Part shown: in pieces, positions 1 to 20,896 of the stretch | How the letters are laid out: every line of letters starts with the position of its first letter | Position numbering within the stretch: position 1 is the first letter of the stretch | Assembly: GCF_001577835.2 (NCBI RefSeq) | Contig: NC_029535.1 | Coordinates: 12,285,594-12,349,593, forward strand | Length of the DNA stretch: 64,000 nt | Source: Coturnix japonica | Taxonomy: Eukaryota > Chordata > Aves > Galliformes > Phasianidae | Direction: 5' to 3' | The notes under the pieces: generated by a model | What the model was told of the DNA's origin: nothing | Seen by the model: only the letters and a program-made list of their open reading frames with translations | Databases searched by the model: none | Program-made: the position numbers and the translations under genes

Positions 1-59
1 TTATTAACTACTAAATAGTAATGTCAGCACTACTATTGTCTAACTCTGCTGTTTTGTAA

Positions 60-510
60 TTTCACGATAGTCTAACACCCCTACATGGGTCCTGGTTCAG
101 GGCTATACAGGGGATACATGAGTAGCATATTGGTTGAGAAATTTACATTTTTCCCTAACATCTGCCCTGGAAGCACAGGTGAAGGCAGTTCAACTGCGTG
201 ACTGGAAAGGGTGGAACCTGGCTGCACCTCTCTTAGACCCTATTTAAGGGCTGACTGCCACTGGGGAAGGATCTCTGGTTGGAGATCCTTCCCTTGTGGA
301 GTCTTTCCTGTGAGCTGAGATCTTTGAGGCGGTGAGAACCTTTACTTTTCCTTCTGAGTGCCATCATGTCTGTGCTGGTCCCTTTGCTGTTACACTCCTG
401 TATTGCCCTTCCACTGTGTTAATCTTTCTGATTGTAACAGCTGCTTACCAGGTGTTTGGCTTCTGTACTTTATAATTAAAGCAGTTTTGTTAATGAACTG
501 TGAGGTGTTT
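60..510 (+). mobile_element. Probable solo LTR fragment of an endogenous retrovirus (ERVL-like, family uncertain)
   Basis: The stretch has the layout of an LTR promoter region: a TATTTAA box near 240 and an AT-rich polyadenylation-like stretch near 470-485. About 110 bases (about 205-315) recur in inverted orientation at about 14840-14945 with clear but incomplete identity, which shows it is a dispersed repeat. No internal retroviral coding region is seen beside it, so it looks like an old solo LTR lying in a PEDS1 intron. Its ends are approximate and I cannot name the family with confidence. A non-LTR dispersed repeat is the alternative. Confidence 0.45.
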
Positions 511-2101
511 TATGTTTCAGAAGAATTATACCTGTTCATCACAGTTGTGTATCACTATCGATTCAAAAATGCAGCAAACCCAGTAATATGTAATATCATT
601 ACTGGCCTGTAAGCCATTGACAGCGCTACGAATGCTTGCAGAAGTGCCTTCTGTCTGTTGGGAGGTCGCTGTCTTCTTCTTGGGCAGCAGTGTCCTCCCG
701 CTGGGAGTCGTACCCGCTCCCTCCCTGCTCTCAGCCAACAGGGCAGCAGTGCTGAAAGGAACTGCTCTGCAGAATAGAGCAGATACAGGAGGGAATCAGT
801 AATGATCCCTAACCTGCAGGGCAATCTGTCTGCAACTGGCTTTCATCTCAAAATTAATATTGATAAAAGCTTAAGTTCTCTGATATCCTGGTTACCGGTT
901 TAACTGATAAAGCAGCCAATTCACTGATAATGTTATTTAAGTAGTAGTGAATGATTAAAGAGGCAGAATCTGGATTCTGTGCAAATAAAGTAGTGTGGAA
1001 ATTACTGATAGCATGCACAAAAGCGGGTGCAATAAAATAATAAGTATGTGTTATCTTGTATTTGTTCAAGTAAGATGTGGGCAGTGTCTGACAGCAATAA
1101 TTAGTTTTTGTTAAGTTTGGTCAAACCTATCTGCCTGAATGTACTGTTTCCTAAATTCTATGTGCAGTACAGCAGGTAAGATAAGGGAAGGTGGTCACCA
1201 ACTTTGTCTAACGTGTCCCTGTCCAAAGCTTTCTTGACGCTTAGATTAGAATACTGACCTTTGAGTTGAGCTCATGGAACAAACGTTCTGCTAGTAAAGA
1301 CATTTGAAGTTGCTCTGTACTGAGTTCACATCAGGTCATTGTATTTGAAAGTTATAGTGAGAGAAACCCCAAAGCAGTTGTTGATCCCGTGGGCTGGATC
1401 TGATACACCACCTGGGCCATCAGGAAAGGTTTCTGGATACCCTGCATGCTGAATACTTCCTTTCTTTAAATAGAACATACAAAAAAACAGGGAGTGGTTT
1501 GAACCTTCTGCATCACTTAACCTGGCTCAGGCTCTGCGTGTACAATTAAAGGCTGTGCTATGGCTTTTTTTTTTTTAATGCCTTTAAAAGCACACAGCTG
1601 CAGTGTGGATTACACTGTGAGTAACTTAATGTAGAAACTGATGGGACAGAAGGTCTGGCCCTCCTCCCTCTCTGTCTGAGAGCACCACTCCTGTGCTGGG
1701 AGCAGGCAGGCTGCTCGTGGTGCTCGCAGCATGCTGTGCTTCACCGTGCTGCTGAGTGAGAGAAAGCAGGCGAGATGTTACGGTGTTAATCCAGAGCAGC
1801 TTTTGGAGCAGGCCATTTGGTGCTGAGCAAAGCCTGTCTGGAAGAGCAGGAGGAGGAACTCACGTGATTGCCTTGTGTTATGTGCTGGCTTAACTGATGT
1901 GGGACATCTCCCTTCTCCACAAGGTCAGAAGCAGAGCGTAGGCAGAAGATGGATGTCTCTCCTTGTCTGTCACATCCAGTCGTGTTCTGTTCTGAATGCC
2001 TTCACCTGCTCATGAGCTGTGAGAGTTACCCTCCTTGCGCAAGCTGACAGTTGTGTAGGTTCGGATTCAGCATTATTTGCACATCTGTGCACAGATGACC
2101 T

Positions 2102-2113
2102 CCAGTAGGTGGC
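2102..2113 (+). promoter_or_regulatory. CTCF-like core motif
   Basis: CCAGTAGGTGGC fits all 12 positions of the CTCF core CCASYAGRKGGC. The bases just upstream fit poorly. It lies in a PEDS1 intron. Single motifs of this length occur by chance, so occupancy is unproven. Confidence 0.3.
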
Positions 2114-4180
2114 TAGGGAAGCAGGCTGCACAGGAGAGTTTAATAATAAGGGTTTTTTCCAGATGCAGCTGAGCTGTTTCCCTGCATTGGGAATTTTGCT
2201 GTTTCAACATATCAGGTGTTCCACAAACTCTCTATCAGCTGGAGAAATAGTAGGAATACCTTAGTTAGTGCTAACACACTGGTGTGAAAGACATGAAAGT
2301 AAAATGTTGCAGTTCCTGTCAGGTTTATTGGGTAGTGATCCCCAGCCAGGGCATGCCTTTATGAGATGAACGTTTGCCTTAGGTTCTGCTGATGCTTGCT
2401 TCCAGGACAGCAAGCGTCCTGATTCTTTAGAATCTTAGGCTGTAGGTGTAGGCATCTCCCCTCTGGTACTTGAGGAGCAGTGAGAGCTCTTCTGTGCCCT
2501 TGGCTCCTGCATATTGCTTGGTGTCCCGGCAGACCACAGCAGGAGTGGAGCGGCCGTGACTCAACCACTGCCTGTATCAGCGTGCTGCCGGCCCTTGCCC
2601 TGTGCCCATGAGTAACGTGGTGCCCTGCGTGTTCCCTGGCACATCCCTGGTGCCAGCAAGCACTTCCTTCCTCAGCAGCGCCCCATGGGTGTCTGCGAAG
2701 GGTTGCAGCTGGGAGAGAACAGCTGCTCTCACAGTCTGATGTATCTGTTGTGCTCCCTCAGTCTGAAATGTCTGTAGCTGGCTGAAGTGCACCTTCATTC
2801 TCACCTGATTCAGCAGTCTGCCTGCACAGCACAAAAATCCTGCTGCTTTGAGCAGCTTCTGAACGGCAGCACTATATCCCCCTGTGTTCTCAGCGTGCTT
2901 ACACCCTCCTCAGATGCAAACCTGAGATAGGCAGTGGGAGTAAAGAAATAAAAATGCACAAAGCAGTATTTCCCTGGTGCTTTACAGGTCTGTCTTCTAA
3001 CAGTATGTGACCCTGCTGAGTGCAGTCCGTACACGTATGCTGCTGTAGTGTCCTGCATGTCTGACCTTACAGTTAAATCTTAACTAATGCTCAGGGCTGC
3101 TGGGCTGTCCTGCCTTGCCCTTCCAGCCTTAGTGACAGAGCAACAAGATCAGTTCTGCGAGAGGGAAGTAACTGAACACCAATGCCTTGGTTTTCCCAAG
3201 TCACACCTTCGTTTTTTATAACTGGGGACAATGCCTAGTGTATGTGAACATTGAGATTAACTCTTTGGTGCCTGATAAGCCTTCTGAGTCTGCGGGCATG
3301 ATGCAAGTGTGACTTGTATTACTGTTTTTTCTGTGTATTTTTTTTTCCCCCTCTTTATACAACTCTTCGCACTCTGTTTCTGTACTACAGCTGAGATGAA
3401 TGTTATGCTAGATAGACTTTTCAGGCTGCTGTAATGTAATTCAATTTTAGCTTTCTACTGTTTGCCATCAATATACCATATGAGCTGTCAGTTGAGCAGT
3501 CAGTGTTTTGCCTCTATTTTAGCTGTTTTTCCTGCTGTTATTGCATGCTCTGAGAATGCAGGATTCTGGAGGCACTGGGGGATTAATAGGGTGAACAAAA
3601 ACCTGTTCTTTAGCAATCCTGCTTGTGTCAAAAGAACTTCATAAAGTGGACTCTTGACGCAGCTGACCAAATTGCCCTGGTTGGAGGGTAAGAAGATGAG
3701 GTGAGGTCCAGGTCAGGGCTGCTCTAAGTTGTGTGACTTACAGGGAGGTGCACATTGGTTGATTTTAATTCCTGGCAAATCTCCTGCCAGCATTTGTCAC
3801 CGATGCCTTGAGTTTGTAAGAGGGAGAGCAGTAACAGGATGGCTAAAGCAAGAGGAACTGTTGTACCAATGCTTATAACTTTTGATTTGGGTTACAGGTG
3901 AGTCGGAATTGCCTTGTCTAAGTTCTTGGCAAGCAGAGGTGTACCTGCCTGCCACAGAAAGCTTCGCTCCATGATGGAGAAGCTGTGCTTGAGGGAGGTT
4001 TTCAGACAGAGAAACAAATGCTGGCTAGTGGAGAAGAAGGCCAGGAGTTCTGCTGTCTTCCCAGACCTCTGAAGAGAAGTTGATAATGCAGTCAGAGCGC
4101 AAATAAAATAAGTCTTCTGCTTTATGGATATTTTCACACCTGTGCTGTTTCACCTGCAGTGGCAGTAACAACGGGCAATT

Positions 4181-4280
4181 CCATAGAATCATAGAACCAT
4201 AGAATGGCCTATGCTGAAAAGGACCATCTAGTTTCAACCCCCTGCTACATGCAACCACTAGACCAGGCTGCCCAGGCAAA
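4181..4280 (-). repeat. CR1 LINE 3'-end fragment
   Basis: The + strand begins with tandem ATAGAATCATAGAA-type units followed by the reverse complement of the conserved CR1 3' end (GGACCATCTAGTTTCAACCC, then a CTGCCCAGGC-type stretch). This is the usual 5'-truncated CR1 3' end in minus orientation. It has the expected tail repeat of avian CR1 and no coding capacity. Confidence 0.85.
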
Positions 4281-5149
4281 CTGTTTTCTCTAAATATCAG
4301 TAGGGGATACGGAAGAACTGCATTCCAGCAGATCTGCCCCAGCCCTATGGCTGCTTTGGTGTGGGCAGGCAGGCAGTTACAGGCTTTTTCCTGAGCTCCC
4401 AGATGTATCAGGAGTAACTGGCTGTGATTTATGCTCTGAGCATCAAAGGAGAGAAAGGGAAGCAAACTGTGTTTAATGGTGAACTTGAAGTGGTGTGGAA
4501 GTATGATGGGTGTAGGCTGTTCCGTAGAACCTGGGCCTCAGCCTGAAGCACTGCAGCTGATAAAGTCTCAGAGTTGTTTGACATTCCAATCTTATTTAGT
4601 CAGCAGTCTTCATGTGCCACGAAGTGGTATCTTAATTGGTGCTTACGTGGAATCTTGTAGTTCTGTGTTCCTTGCCTGCAGATACAAGGGACCAAGGGCA
4701 AAGAGGAAGGGTCTGCTGGTAGTAGCATTTTTGGTGTAGCAATAGCAGTTATAATTTTAGCAAATAGTCTGTTAAACACTGTGAGTGAAGAGAGGCCAGT
4801 AGATCCAGGGAGAGGGTGCATTTGAGAATGATTGAAATTACATGGCTTAGATGTATTAATCTTTGTATGCCAGCAATTGCAAAGATTAACAAGCTCTTCT
4901 CTAGAAGATGGTCAGACACAGATTGCAGTGTTTATAGTGAAAAACTGCCCATGTGGTACCTTGTTAACCACTGTTCATTGTTATTGGCCTTAGATATAGT
5001 TAGGTTGGGTAGATCTCATAGCTGTAAACATCTGATTTAGAACTAGATAAGCAAATATATCTGTGAAACAAGTAGATGGTGCAGATGTATCAGTAAAAAA
5101 ATGAATATATGATTCTGCATATCTAACTGTATGTCTCTCTTCATTCAAG

Positions 5150-5241
5150 TTGCAGGAGTAATTACAGCAGACTTTCTATCAGGATTATTTCACTGGGGAG
5201 CAGATACCTGGGGATCTGTGGAGTTGCCCATTGTTGGAAAG
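5150..5241 (+). CDS. PEDS1: PEDS1 coding exon (membrane segment and first His motif)
   Basis: The exon is 92 bases, acceptor tcattcaag before 5150 and donor gtttgag after AAG at 5241. It enters with two bases of a split codon and then reads [20 protein letters not shown] followed by [11 protein letters not shown]. The HWGAD motif supplies a conserved histidine. The donor has a T at +3, a weak but acceptable site. Confidence 0.93.
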
Positions 5242-8039
5242 GTTTGAGATTTCAGATTCTTATCCTTAAACTTGGGAGAGAGGGGGAAAAAAAAGAAAAA
5301 GAAATCCTATTCTGAAACACTTCCAGTATTCTCAGCTGTATGGACAGGTACCTTCCTTGCAGCTTGCAGTTCTAACCAACTCTGTTGCTTTGTACTCCCC
5401 CCTGTTGAGAGCACGGCGTATTGCTGGTAGGGTGCTCCAAGCACCATGTTTACCTGTAGTCCCAGTGACAGGTATGAAGTGACACTGTTACAGTTTATCA
5501 GCCCGACTGCCTTTGCACAGGGTTCTGCAGTGCCGGTGTTCACAAGCCTTCCCAAGTGGCAGCGAAATAGTTTGTGGCGCACAAGTGTAGAAACCTGACT
5601 AGACTTGTATAGAGTTTCAAAAGGTGGAAGTACAGAATTTCTCTGTCCTGCTTCACCAAGAGTCCTATTCCTGCAGCTGAACTCTTCAGCACACAAATGA
5701 TGTGTTGGAGGAAAATAAATATCCCTGTTTTACTGTCCCTCTCCTACTTACTATGTTTGTGCTCTCTCTTCTCTGAGACTGTATTCAGATGTCATTTCTG
5801 GTTTTTCTTTTTTTTTCTTTCCATGATAAATCTTGGGACACGTTTTCTCAACTTGTTTCCTCAGGCTTTCATCAGACCCTTTAGAGAACATCATATTGAT
5901 CCAACAGCAATTACCAGGCATGATTTCATAGAGACCAACGGAGACAACTGCTTCATGACATTGGTCCCATTGGCAAACATGGCATACAAATTTGTTTCCT
6001 TTTCCCCAGGTAAGCTGATAGCCATGACTTACGTGGATTTGGCATTTTTGTTTATGAGGACAGAATAGATCAATGAATGTGAGATTATAAGTAATTGCTG
6101 TTGGAAACACGGTCCTCCCTAGAGGAGGAGTGGAGGGAAACTGTTTTTCTTGAAGGGGAAGTAAATGTTTTCTCTAGCCCAACAACAAATATCCGAGGAG
6201 TATTCTAAGGGAGTATTTGAAGTAAACTTCTCCTACAAGAGGAAATCAAGCTACACAAGAAAACTCTTTGCTCTTAACTGAATAAAAATGCTTCACCTGT
6301 GTGTAGAAGTACTTTAATTGCACACTAGATGAGCAAGAATTAAAGATTATTAATTTAATTATATAGATTAAGAGAACAGGGTTTAACTTCCTGTTTACTG
6401 CAACTTGGCAGATGCTGACACATCCCAGCCTTTCGTGTGACATATGGAAGCCATTTATGGCTCATTGGCTCTTATGAAACTTGCTGAAACAACTTTTTTG
6501 AGGCCCTTGTTATTTCCTGCAGTTCCAGTCAGGTCTGGCTGTGCAAGAGCACACTTTCCTAGTAGAGATTTACCTTCTTATGGAAAACTATTTAACGATA
6601 CAAATCTTGTTTTGCAGAAGCATTGTACGAAACATGTCCTTGGGAGTGCTATGTCTTTGCCCTTATCATCTTCATAACCATGACGAACCAGATTCACAAG
6701 TGGTCTCACACATATTTTGGTCTTCCACGCTGGGTCATCTTTCTCCAGGACTGGCATGTTATCCTGCCTCGGAAGCATCACAGGATTCACCATGTGTCTC
6801 CACACGAGACATACTTCTGCATTACAACTGGTACTGTCATGTGGTTCATACTGCAAAGTGTTGGGTTGGTTGGTTGGTTTTTTTGTGTTGTTTTTTTTTT
6901 GTGGTCTCATATAACTCCCATGGCAAGATGTAATTTAGTGTCAGTCTATTAAATACGGAAAAAGGCATGTTGAAGCTGACTGGGCTGTAAGTTTTGGCAA
7001 GAGCTCCTGCAGCCATAATCTGACATTAGAAAAAAATGAGTAAGATTCGTGATTGTATGAAAGGTAACTTTCAGTGACGTAGGCAGTCTTACTGAGATCT
7101 AATTGCCCAGTATCTTGGGAACCTCATCCTAGCAATGCATTTTGCTCACTGAAGTGCTAAAGCTGCTGATACTTCTTGCTCAAAGAGCATTGTTTCATCT
7201 GCCAGTACAACTTGCCTTGAATTTTCATTCCTAAAACAAAGCTTCTGGATTTTCATCATTTATTCTTTCTCATTTGAGGCAGAGGAGAGGACAGGCTTGG
7301 AGGAAACTGTCTGTAGGTTCCTGTGTCTGTGTTCAGTGTTATGCCTCCTGTAGAGATTGGAATACTTGCTCACCAGTGTTGCACAGTCCTGAACAAGCTA
7401 TCAAGTTTAACAGATGACTGGAAATAAGCCACTGTTCTTAATTCTGTTGTTGACTTTGATAAGCAGTTTCTGTCAGTTTTGAAATCTGTCAGGAAACAAA
7501 TTTAGTTCTCATGACCAGAATTACAATTTCTAAGAAACTCGACTGCACAGATGATCATAAAAATCTTGGCACCCCATGGGTATTTTCAGTCCCACTATGT
7601 CCTGAAATGATACGGTAGCAACACTGAAAGCTGGAGCTGGACTGTACAGTGTTCTTGAGCCAGTTACTTCTATGTTCTTATTTAAAATTTAAAAAAAATA
7701 AGTCTTTTATATAAGTGTTCATACCATATTGCTCCCATGTGAGGCGGTGTAATAGATTGTATATTTGCTTTTTATTTTTTTTTCCTCTGGTGGAGCAGTG
7801 TTTCTGTAGCCCTAATTGTTTTTCTTCTAGGTCATGAATGATGGAAAGGGCAGAAATAAGCAATCTATGTGTGCTATTTGGGTGCTATGATAAACGTTTA
7901 TCTTTCCTTCCATTTAGGTTGGCTGAACTATCCATTGGAGAAGATTGGGTTCTGGAGGTGTTTGGAAAACATGATCCAAGGACTTACTGGGGAGAAGCCA
8001 AGAGCAGACGACATGAAATGGGCTCAGAAAATCAAATAA
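5150..8039 (+). CDS. PEDS1: PEDS1 (TMEM189, Kua) plasmanylethanolamine desaturase, 3' four coding exons; 5' end off window
   Basis: Coding exons are 5150-5241, 5865-6009, 6618-6830 and 7918-8039, all with AG/GT borders and matching phases (1-0, 0-1, 1-1, 1-stop). They encode the last 189 full residues plus a split first codon. The human protein is 270 residues, so about 80 are missing to the left. The product is an ER-membrane di-iron desaturase that introduces the vinyl-ether double bond of plasmalogens (plasmanyl- to plasmenylethanolamine). Histidine-rich motifs of the family are all present: [46 protein letters not shown] and VSPHETYF. The C-terminus ends in KWAQKIK as in mammals. Identification rests on near-identity with the human sequence I recall and on the UBE2V1 neighbour. 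UBE2V1 follows 4.3 kb downstream on the same strand. Confidence 0.95.
5242..5864 (+). other. PEDS1: PEDS1 intron, 623 bases
   Basis: The intron runs between the exons ending at 5241 and starting at 5865. It ends in a pyrimidine-rich tract and tcag. I see no recognised repeat or RNA gene in it. Confidence 0.85.
5865..6009 (+). CDS. PEDS1: PEDS1 coding exon (HxxHH catalytic motifs)
   Basis: The exon is 145 bases, acceptor tttcctcag and donor gtaagc. It starts in phase 0 with [20 protein letters not shown] and continues to [11 protein letters not shown], ending one base into a codon. The REHH and TRHDF histidines belong to the iron-binding set of the Kua/TMEM189 family. Confidence 0.95.
6010..6617 (+). 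other. PEDS1: PEDS1 intron, 608 bases
   Basis: Donor gtaagc at 6010 and acceptor ttttgcag ending at 6617. I see nothing else of note in it. Confidence 0.85.
6618..6830 (+). CDS. PEDS1: PEDS1 coding exon (HKWSH and HHRIHH motifs)
   Basis: The exon is 213 bases, acceptor ttttgcag and donor gtactg. It reads [19 protein letters not shown], then [36 protein letters not shown] and TYFCITTG. It carries most of the conserved histidines. It ends in phase 1, the same phase in which UBE2V1 exon 2 begins. Confidence 0.96.
6831..7917 (+). other. PEDS1: PEDS1 last intron, 1.09 kb
   Basis: The intron begins gtactg and ends ccatttag. Near its start lies a short GGTT and poly-T simple repeat (about 6864-6902). 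I see no RNA gene or mobile element. Confidence 0.85.
7918..8039 (+). CDS. PEDS1: PEDS1 terminal coding exon
   Basis: The exon completes the glycine codon with GT and reads [20 protein letters not shown] followed by [19 protein letters not shown] and TAA at 8037-8039. The C-terminus matches human TMEM189 except for a few substitutions in the [10 protein letters not shown] segment (human FWRRLEDLIQ). Confidence 0.96.
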
Positions 8040-8807
8040 CTTTTGCCAGCCGTCTGCAGTCCTTACCATTGTTGCCAATTTTTTTTTTTAAAGAAGCCAT
8101 CAGCCAAATTCAAGACCTGCAAAGAAATAACAGACTCTAAAGCACAAACTAAGAAGTGCTAACAGACTGTAATTTAAAGAACTAATTCCTAAAACAATAC
8201 TTGAAGATGATTACTCTTACTGAGCACCTTTTGTTTAGCCATGTCGCTTACATCTTAGAAAGTACTTCATCACTGTATTTCGTAAAGCTGTCAGGCAAGC
8301 CAGAAGGCAGGACAGTTAATTCATTGGTACGTGGTGGCTTTGTAAACGTGTTGTATCAACATTATTTAACACTTCAAAAATAGCTTGTTGCCAGAGACCT
8401 CTGGGGGAATGGTGACAGCGGTTTGTCACTTCATGTTTGAGTCCAAATAATACTGCATGAAAACTGTATCAGTACTGGAAGCCTATAAATCATCACTGTT
8501 CAATGCACTCTTTGTTTGGTAAACTTGCAGCTCCATCTTTGCTATCATGTTAAATCTAAAGGATGTAATGTGGAACAGAACTTTGAGAATCCCACTCCAC
8601 TGGTGGGTCATGAATCCTTAAGTGTCTTCAGTTTCCCTTAACATAAAATTGATCTACTCTATGTGGAATTGGGCAAACCATTTTTGTATAAGCCTTCAGT
8701 TGTACCTTAACAGCCACCTGAGGAGAGGGAAGGCACAGCACATGCTTGCATTTGTTTGTATGGAGTGGTCACTAATGGGCATTCTATTGAGCATTTCCTA
8801 CCCTGAC

Positions 8808-8813
8808 AATAAA
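8808..8813 (+). terminator. Polyadenylation signal AATAAA, proximal PEDS1 candidate
   Basis: An exact AATAAA followed by a TG-rich stretch, about 770 bases past the PEDS1 stop. Use of this site is inferred. Confidence 0.45.
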
Positions 8814-9646
8814 TGTTTGAAGTAGTTATAGCATTGGGCACATTGCACATAGCTGTATTCAAGAGCTCAAGGTATCAAACTTATAATGTTAGAAGGGAAA
8901 CGTCAATGACTGATGTTTTGTTCATATTTTTTTTTAAGGTGCTTGCTTGTTTCTGTAAATAATATAAGGCCTTAATCTCTTCTGGTGTAACTGAATAATA
9001 TTTTAATGTGATGTTTGAATGTATATAATATATTTATAACAGAGCAATTGGATAATACTAATCACATTTGCTATGACTTGTTGCTGTTCTTCATTCATAC
9101 GTTCTCAGTGTTTAGTCCAGACTTGATCACTTAGTTGCAAAATACAGTTCCAGACACCTGGGTATTTTGCAGCCTGTTAAGCCTTGTTTACGTTGAAGTG
9201 GTTGCTTGTTCTTCAGCTTTGTTAGGAGCTCAACACTGCATTAGACCAGACTTCAGCACCTTTCCAGAAGTGCAATTAACTTCAATGGCTTTGGATGCTA
9301 AGGATAAGATTGGGGAAAAAAAATTCCCTTAGCACAATATTAAGTGTTTACATCCAGCGGGCACTGAAATGAGTAAGTGTGGTTTGCTTCTTGTTTAATT
9401 CTCTTCTAAATGAAATCTTACTGAAGGTTCTCTTCACTAGTTGTAAACTGTATTGAGTTCATAGTGTACTTTCCTGAAGTACATGGTAAGGGGCTTTTAA
9501 GACATAGGTTATGGATGACCTTGATCTTGCTGTGTACGCTTTGAAGTACCAATTTTCAATGATGGACAACACTTTAAAGGATTGGGACTTGCCATCTCTC
9601 CTTCAGTAAGAACTGATGAATGCTGAAGTCTGAGCTGGCTTCTACA

Positions 9647-9690
9647 AATAAAGTCACAGTTGGTACTATAGGTACCAAGTGTTTAATAAA
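9647..9690 (+). terminator. Two polyadenylation signals, distal PEDS1 candidates
   Basis: Exact AATAAA hexamers at 9647-9652 and 9685-9690 in an AT-rich stretch 1.6 kb past the stop. They are the last such signals before the sequence turns GC-richer towards the UBE2V1 promoter. Confidence 0.5.
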
Positions 9691-9710
9691 GTATTCAGAC
9701 CCTTAAGGAC

Positions 9711-12099
9711 AACATTTTACTATTGTTAAATTGTCTTCTCCAATTGTCATAGTCAATGCTGGGATCTCTGTGGTTTTGGCAGTATAGAATACTTTGGTAA
9801 GCATTTAGTTGAAACTGAGGAAGAGGGAGGAGTACTCCTTTTATACTGCTATTGAAGAAAATAACTATGATTTTGTGTTGCCCTTGTTGAAAAGGGCAGC
9901 TCTCACCCAAGGTCTCCAGCACTAGCCTCGGTGAAGGCCATGCATAGGAACATGCAGTGCTGGGGGCTGCAGCCAGAGACTGCCAGCTTGGTTAGGGGAG
10001 GTTGTTACAGGCCGTCAAGCTCTTTGTTAATTAATGCTGCTTCTCTCCCATCCAGGTATTTATAAAGCTTGATTCTGTTGGGTCAGAGTAGTTCCTAAAA
10101 CAGGTAGCGATAAAACTAGTTCTAATTTCCATGTACTGACTGTTGTATATCACAACCTTAGAGGTGAATATAGATTTTTGTGGGAAGAATGGTAGGTTCC
10201 TCTACTGGGCATGATGTGTCGTTTGTTACTTTGAATCAGTTAAGTTAGTTAACATTCTCAAGTTGTGGCTAAAACTTATTTTAAATTTCTTTGGTGTAAC
10301 AGGTGTGACAGAAGTTGAACTACAGCGTGATGGATGCTGCTGTGGTGGGGATGCAAACAATCGTGTGTCCAGAACAAAGAACGCTTCTCCCTCTGCTCCC
10401 CTTCCAGTGTGCAAGTTCCCTGCAGTTCTAGAAGCGTAGAGTACAAAGCTGTGAGTACAAAGAGCAGTAACAGTTACCTCTTCCATCTTGACAAAAACCT
10501 AAATTCATGTCTCCTTCTGCTCTGAGGCTCCAGTAATTCATATTCTAACAGCTTTGTAGTCCTCAGTTTTCTCTCTCTCCTGTCCTACTCCCTTCCCTTC
10601 TGCTCAGCTCCCTGGAGTTGAGTCAAGCAGAATCCCTAGCAGTGTTAATGAATGCTGGCTTGGTTCTGGTCTTTCTGCTGGATTCCAGAACTCCTTCATC
10701 TTCTTAAAGCAGTGGGTGCTTCTGTCAAATCCACATAGCGATTCTGAAGCAAAAAGCTACGTGGATCCTTTTCAACAGATGTAAATCTGGCTTAAGATGA
10801 ATTTGCCTTAAGTTGATTAGGAACAGATTAGAGCTAAAACAGAACCAGCCCCTCTTAAGCTCCAGCGTGGGCCTGGGCTTCATTGTGACTGACACTTGCT
10901 GAGGCCACTTAGTTTCCCCCTGTCACTTCTCTAAAAGATGCGGGTGACCCTCTGCTCCCTGGGGCTCCCAGAACGGCAGCAGGAGGTGCAGAACAGCCTC
11001 CAGCAGCAGCAGCAAAACGCTGCCTTGATCCCGCCTGGAGCAGTTCTAAAATAGGAGGTTTGGGCTGTCCTGAGGTGCCCATACCTGTTATCCCCTCCCA
11101 AACCTGGTGCAGAGGGGAAGGGGGCTGCAACAGTGGGGTTGCACTGAGCACCCACCTTGCCCCAGAACTGCAGCAGTTCCAACGGGAGCTCCTGGCATCT
11201 GCACCCCCAGCTCCAGGTCAGCTTTGCCGAGCAGTTGTGCCACCCAGCTTCTGCCCTGCTCGTTTCCCGTGCTGCTCTCGGCTGCCTCTGAAATGCAGCG
11301 TTAGGCTTCAGCTGTAGTCTGACCAGCAGCAAGACTGGCATTGCTGTTTTTAAAGCAGCATCAGTGAATAGCTGGTAGAAATGGTGCTGTAGCTGTGCGC
11401 TGTGGGGTTGATACAGCAGGATGAGGGTTTGAATGGCAGTCATGAGCCTCTAAATCTTCTAATAATTTCTGTGAGATGTCCATGCGATGTCTCAGGACAA
11501 TATCTGGGGATATGTAGTGCAAGACAAAGCAGAATTTATTAATTCATTTCCTCCCAGGTTTCTTTGTTTGTTTTTTACTGTACTGGCTAGACAGAGGCAA
11601 AGCAAAATGCTGCCGCTGAAGCACAGCCCTCTAGGTCCATCTGCTGTCAGGTCCCATCTGGCAGCGCCTGTTTTCGATTCCATTTCTGCATAGTCCCAAC
11701 CTTCAGGAGCAAAGCGGGGACACCCGTGTGTGCTGTGTCTTTCCTGCTGCAGACGGGCGGGCATTGCGTGCTGCTGGCTGCTTCCTTCGGCTGCGCTCAC
11801 TGTGGGTCTGCACAGAACACACAGCACGGATTGCTGCCAGTGCTTCACGGCAACGAGAGAATGGCAGCAAAGGAAAGGAAATGTTGCACCACTCTGGTAC
11901 TTTCCTTAGCTGAAGACGTTTGGGAAGCAAATACATAAACAACACCAGATTATTACCAAGTGACTGGGTAATTTAAGAGCATTAGGAGTTAAATGCTGCC
12001 TGCGTTCCGACCATAATGAACGTGGTTTGGCCATTATTAATTGCACTGGAGTTTTATAGGACGTTAAATGTTTGAAAGCATGCCCGTGTTTCAGGCTTC
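9711..12099. other. Intergenic, PEDS1 to UBE2V1
   Basis: No gene, RNA or recognised mobile element is seen. GC content rises from about 10.9 kb towards the CpG island. Open frames in the GC-rich part lack any domain signature and are read as chance. Confidence 0.6.
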
Positions 12100-12372
12100 C
12101 CTGGAGGATCCAGGGCTCTGCTGTCCCGGACACGAGCCGGCTGCCGCCCTCGGGGGGCACGAACAGCTCGAGCCCCCCCAGCCCAACAGAGAACGCCGCT
12201 AACCTCGATTGTGCCCGCCCGCGCGGCGAAGTTCGGGCGACTTCCGGCGTGCACCACAGAGCTCTCCTCTTTCTCGCCTCGTCTTTAGCGCGCCCGCCCG
12301 CCCCGCGAGGCCTCACTTCCCGCGTTGCGCTGACGCGGCGTTGGGGGGCGGGTCCGGCGGCAGCGGCGCAAG

Positions 12373-20896
<8,524 letters not shown>

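Larger units (their letters stand above)
1..5149 (+). other. PEDS1: PEDS1 intron (5' part of gene lies outside window)
   Basis: No segment here matches the N-terminal half of PEDS1 (cytosolic N-terminus and first membrane segments, about 80 residues in the human protein). The window therefore starts inside the intron that precedes the third coding exon of the human arrangement, and this intron is at least 5.1 kb long. It holds the LTR-like fragment at the left end, a CR1 fragment at 4181-4280, and a CTCF-like core at 2102-2113. The rest looks like ordinary unique intron sequence. Confidence 0.7.
8040..9710 (+). other. PEDS1: PEDS1 3' UTR (probable)
   Basis: The stretch is AT-rich, without coding potential, directly after the PEDS1 stop. 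AATAAA signals occur at 8808-8813, 9647-9652 and 9685-9690, suggesting a short form ending near 8830 and a long form ending near 9670-9710. The right limit is an estimate. Confidence 0.65.

Noticed and set aside
1-5149. Search for the missing N-terminal PEDS1 exons
   Set aside because: No segment reads like the N-terminal membrane segments with a suitable donor and phase, so I place these exons outside the window.
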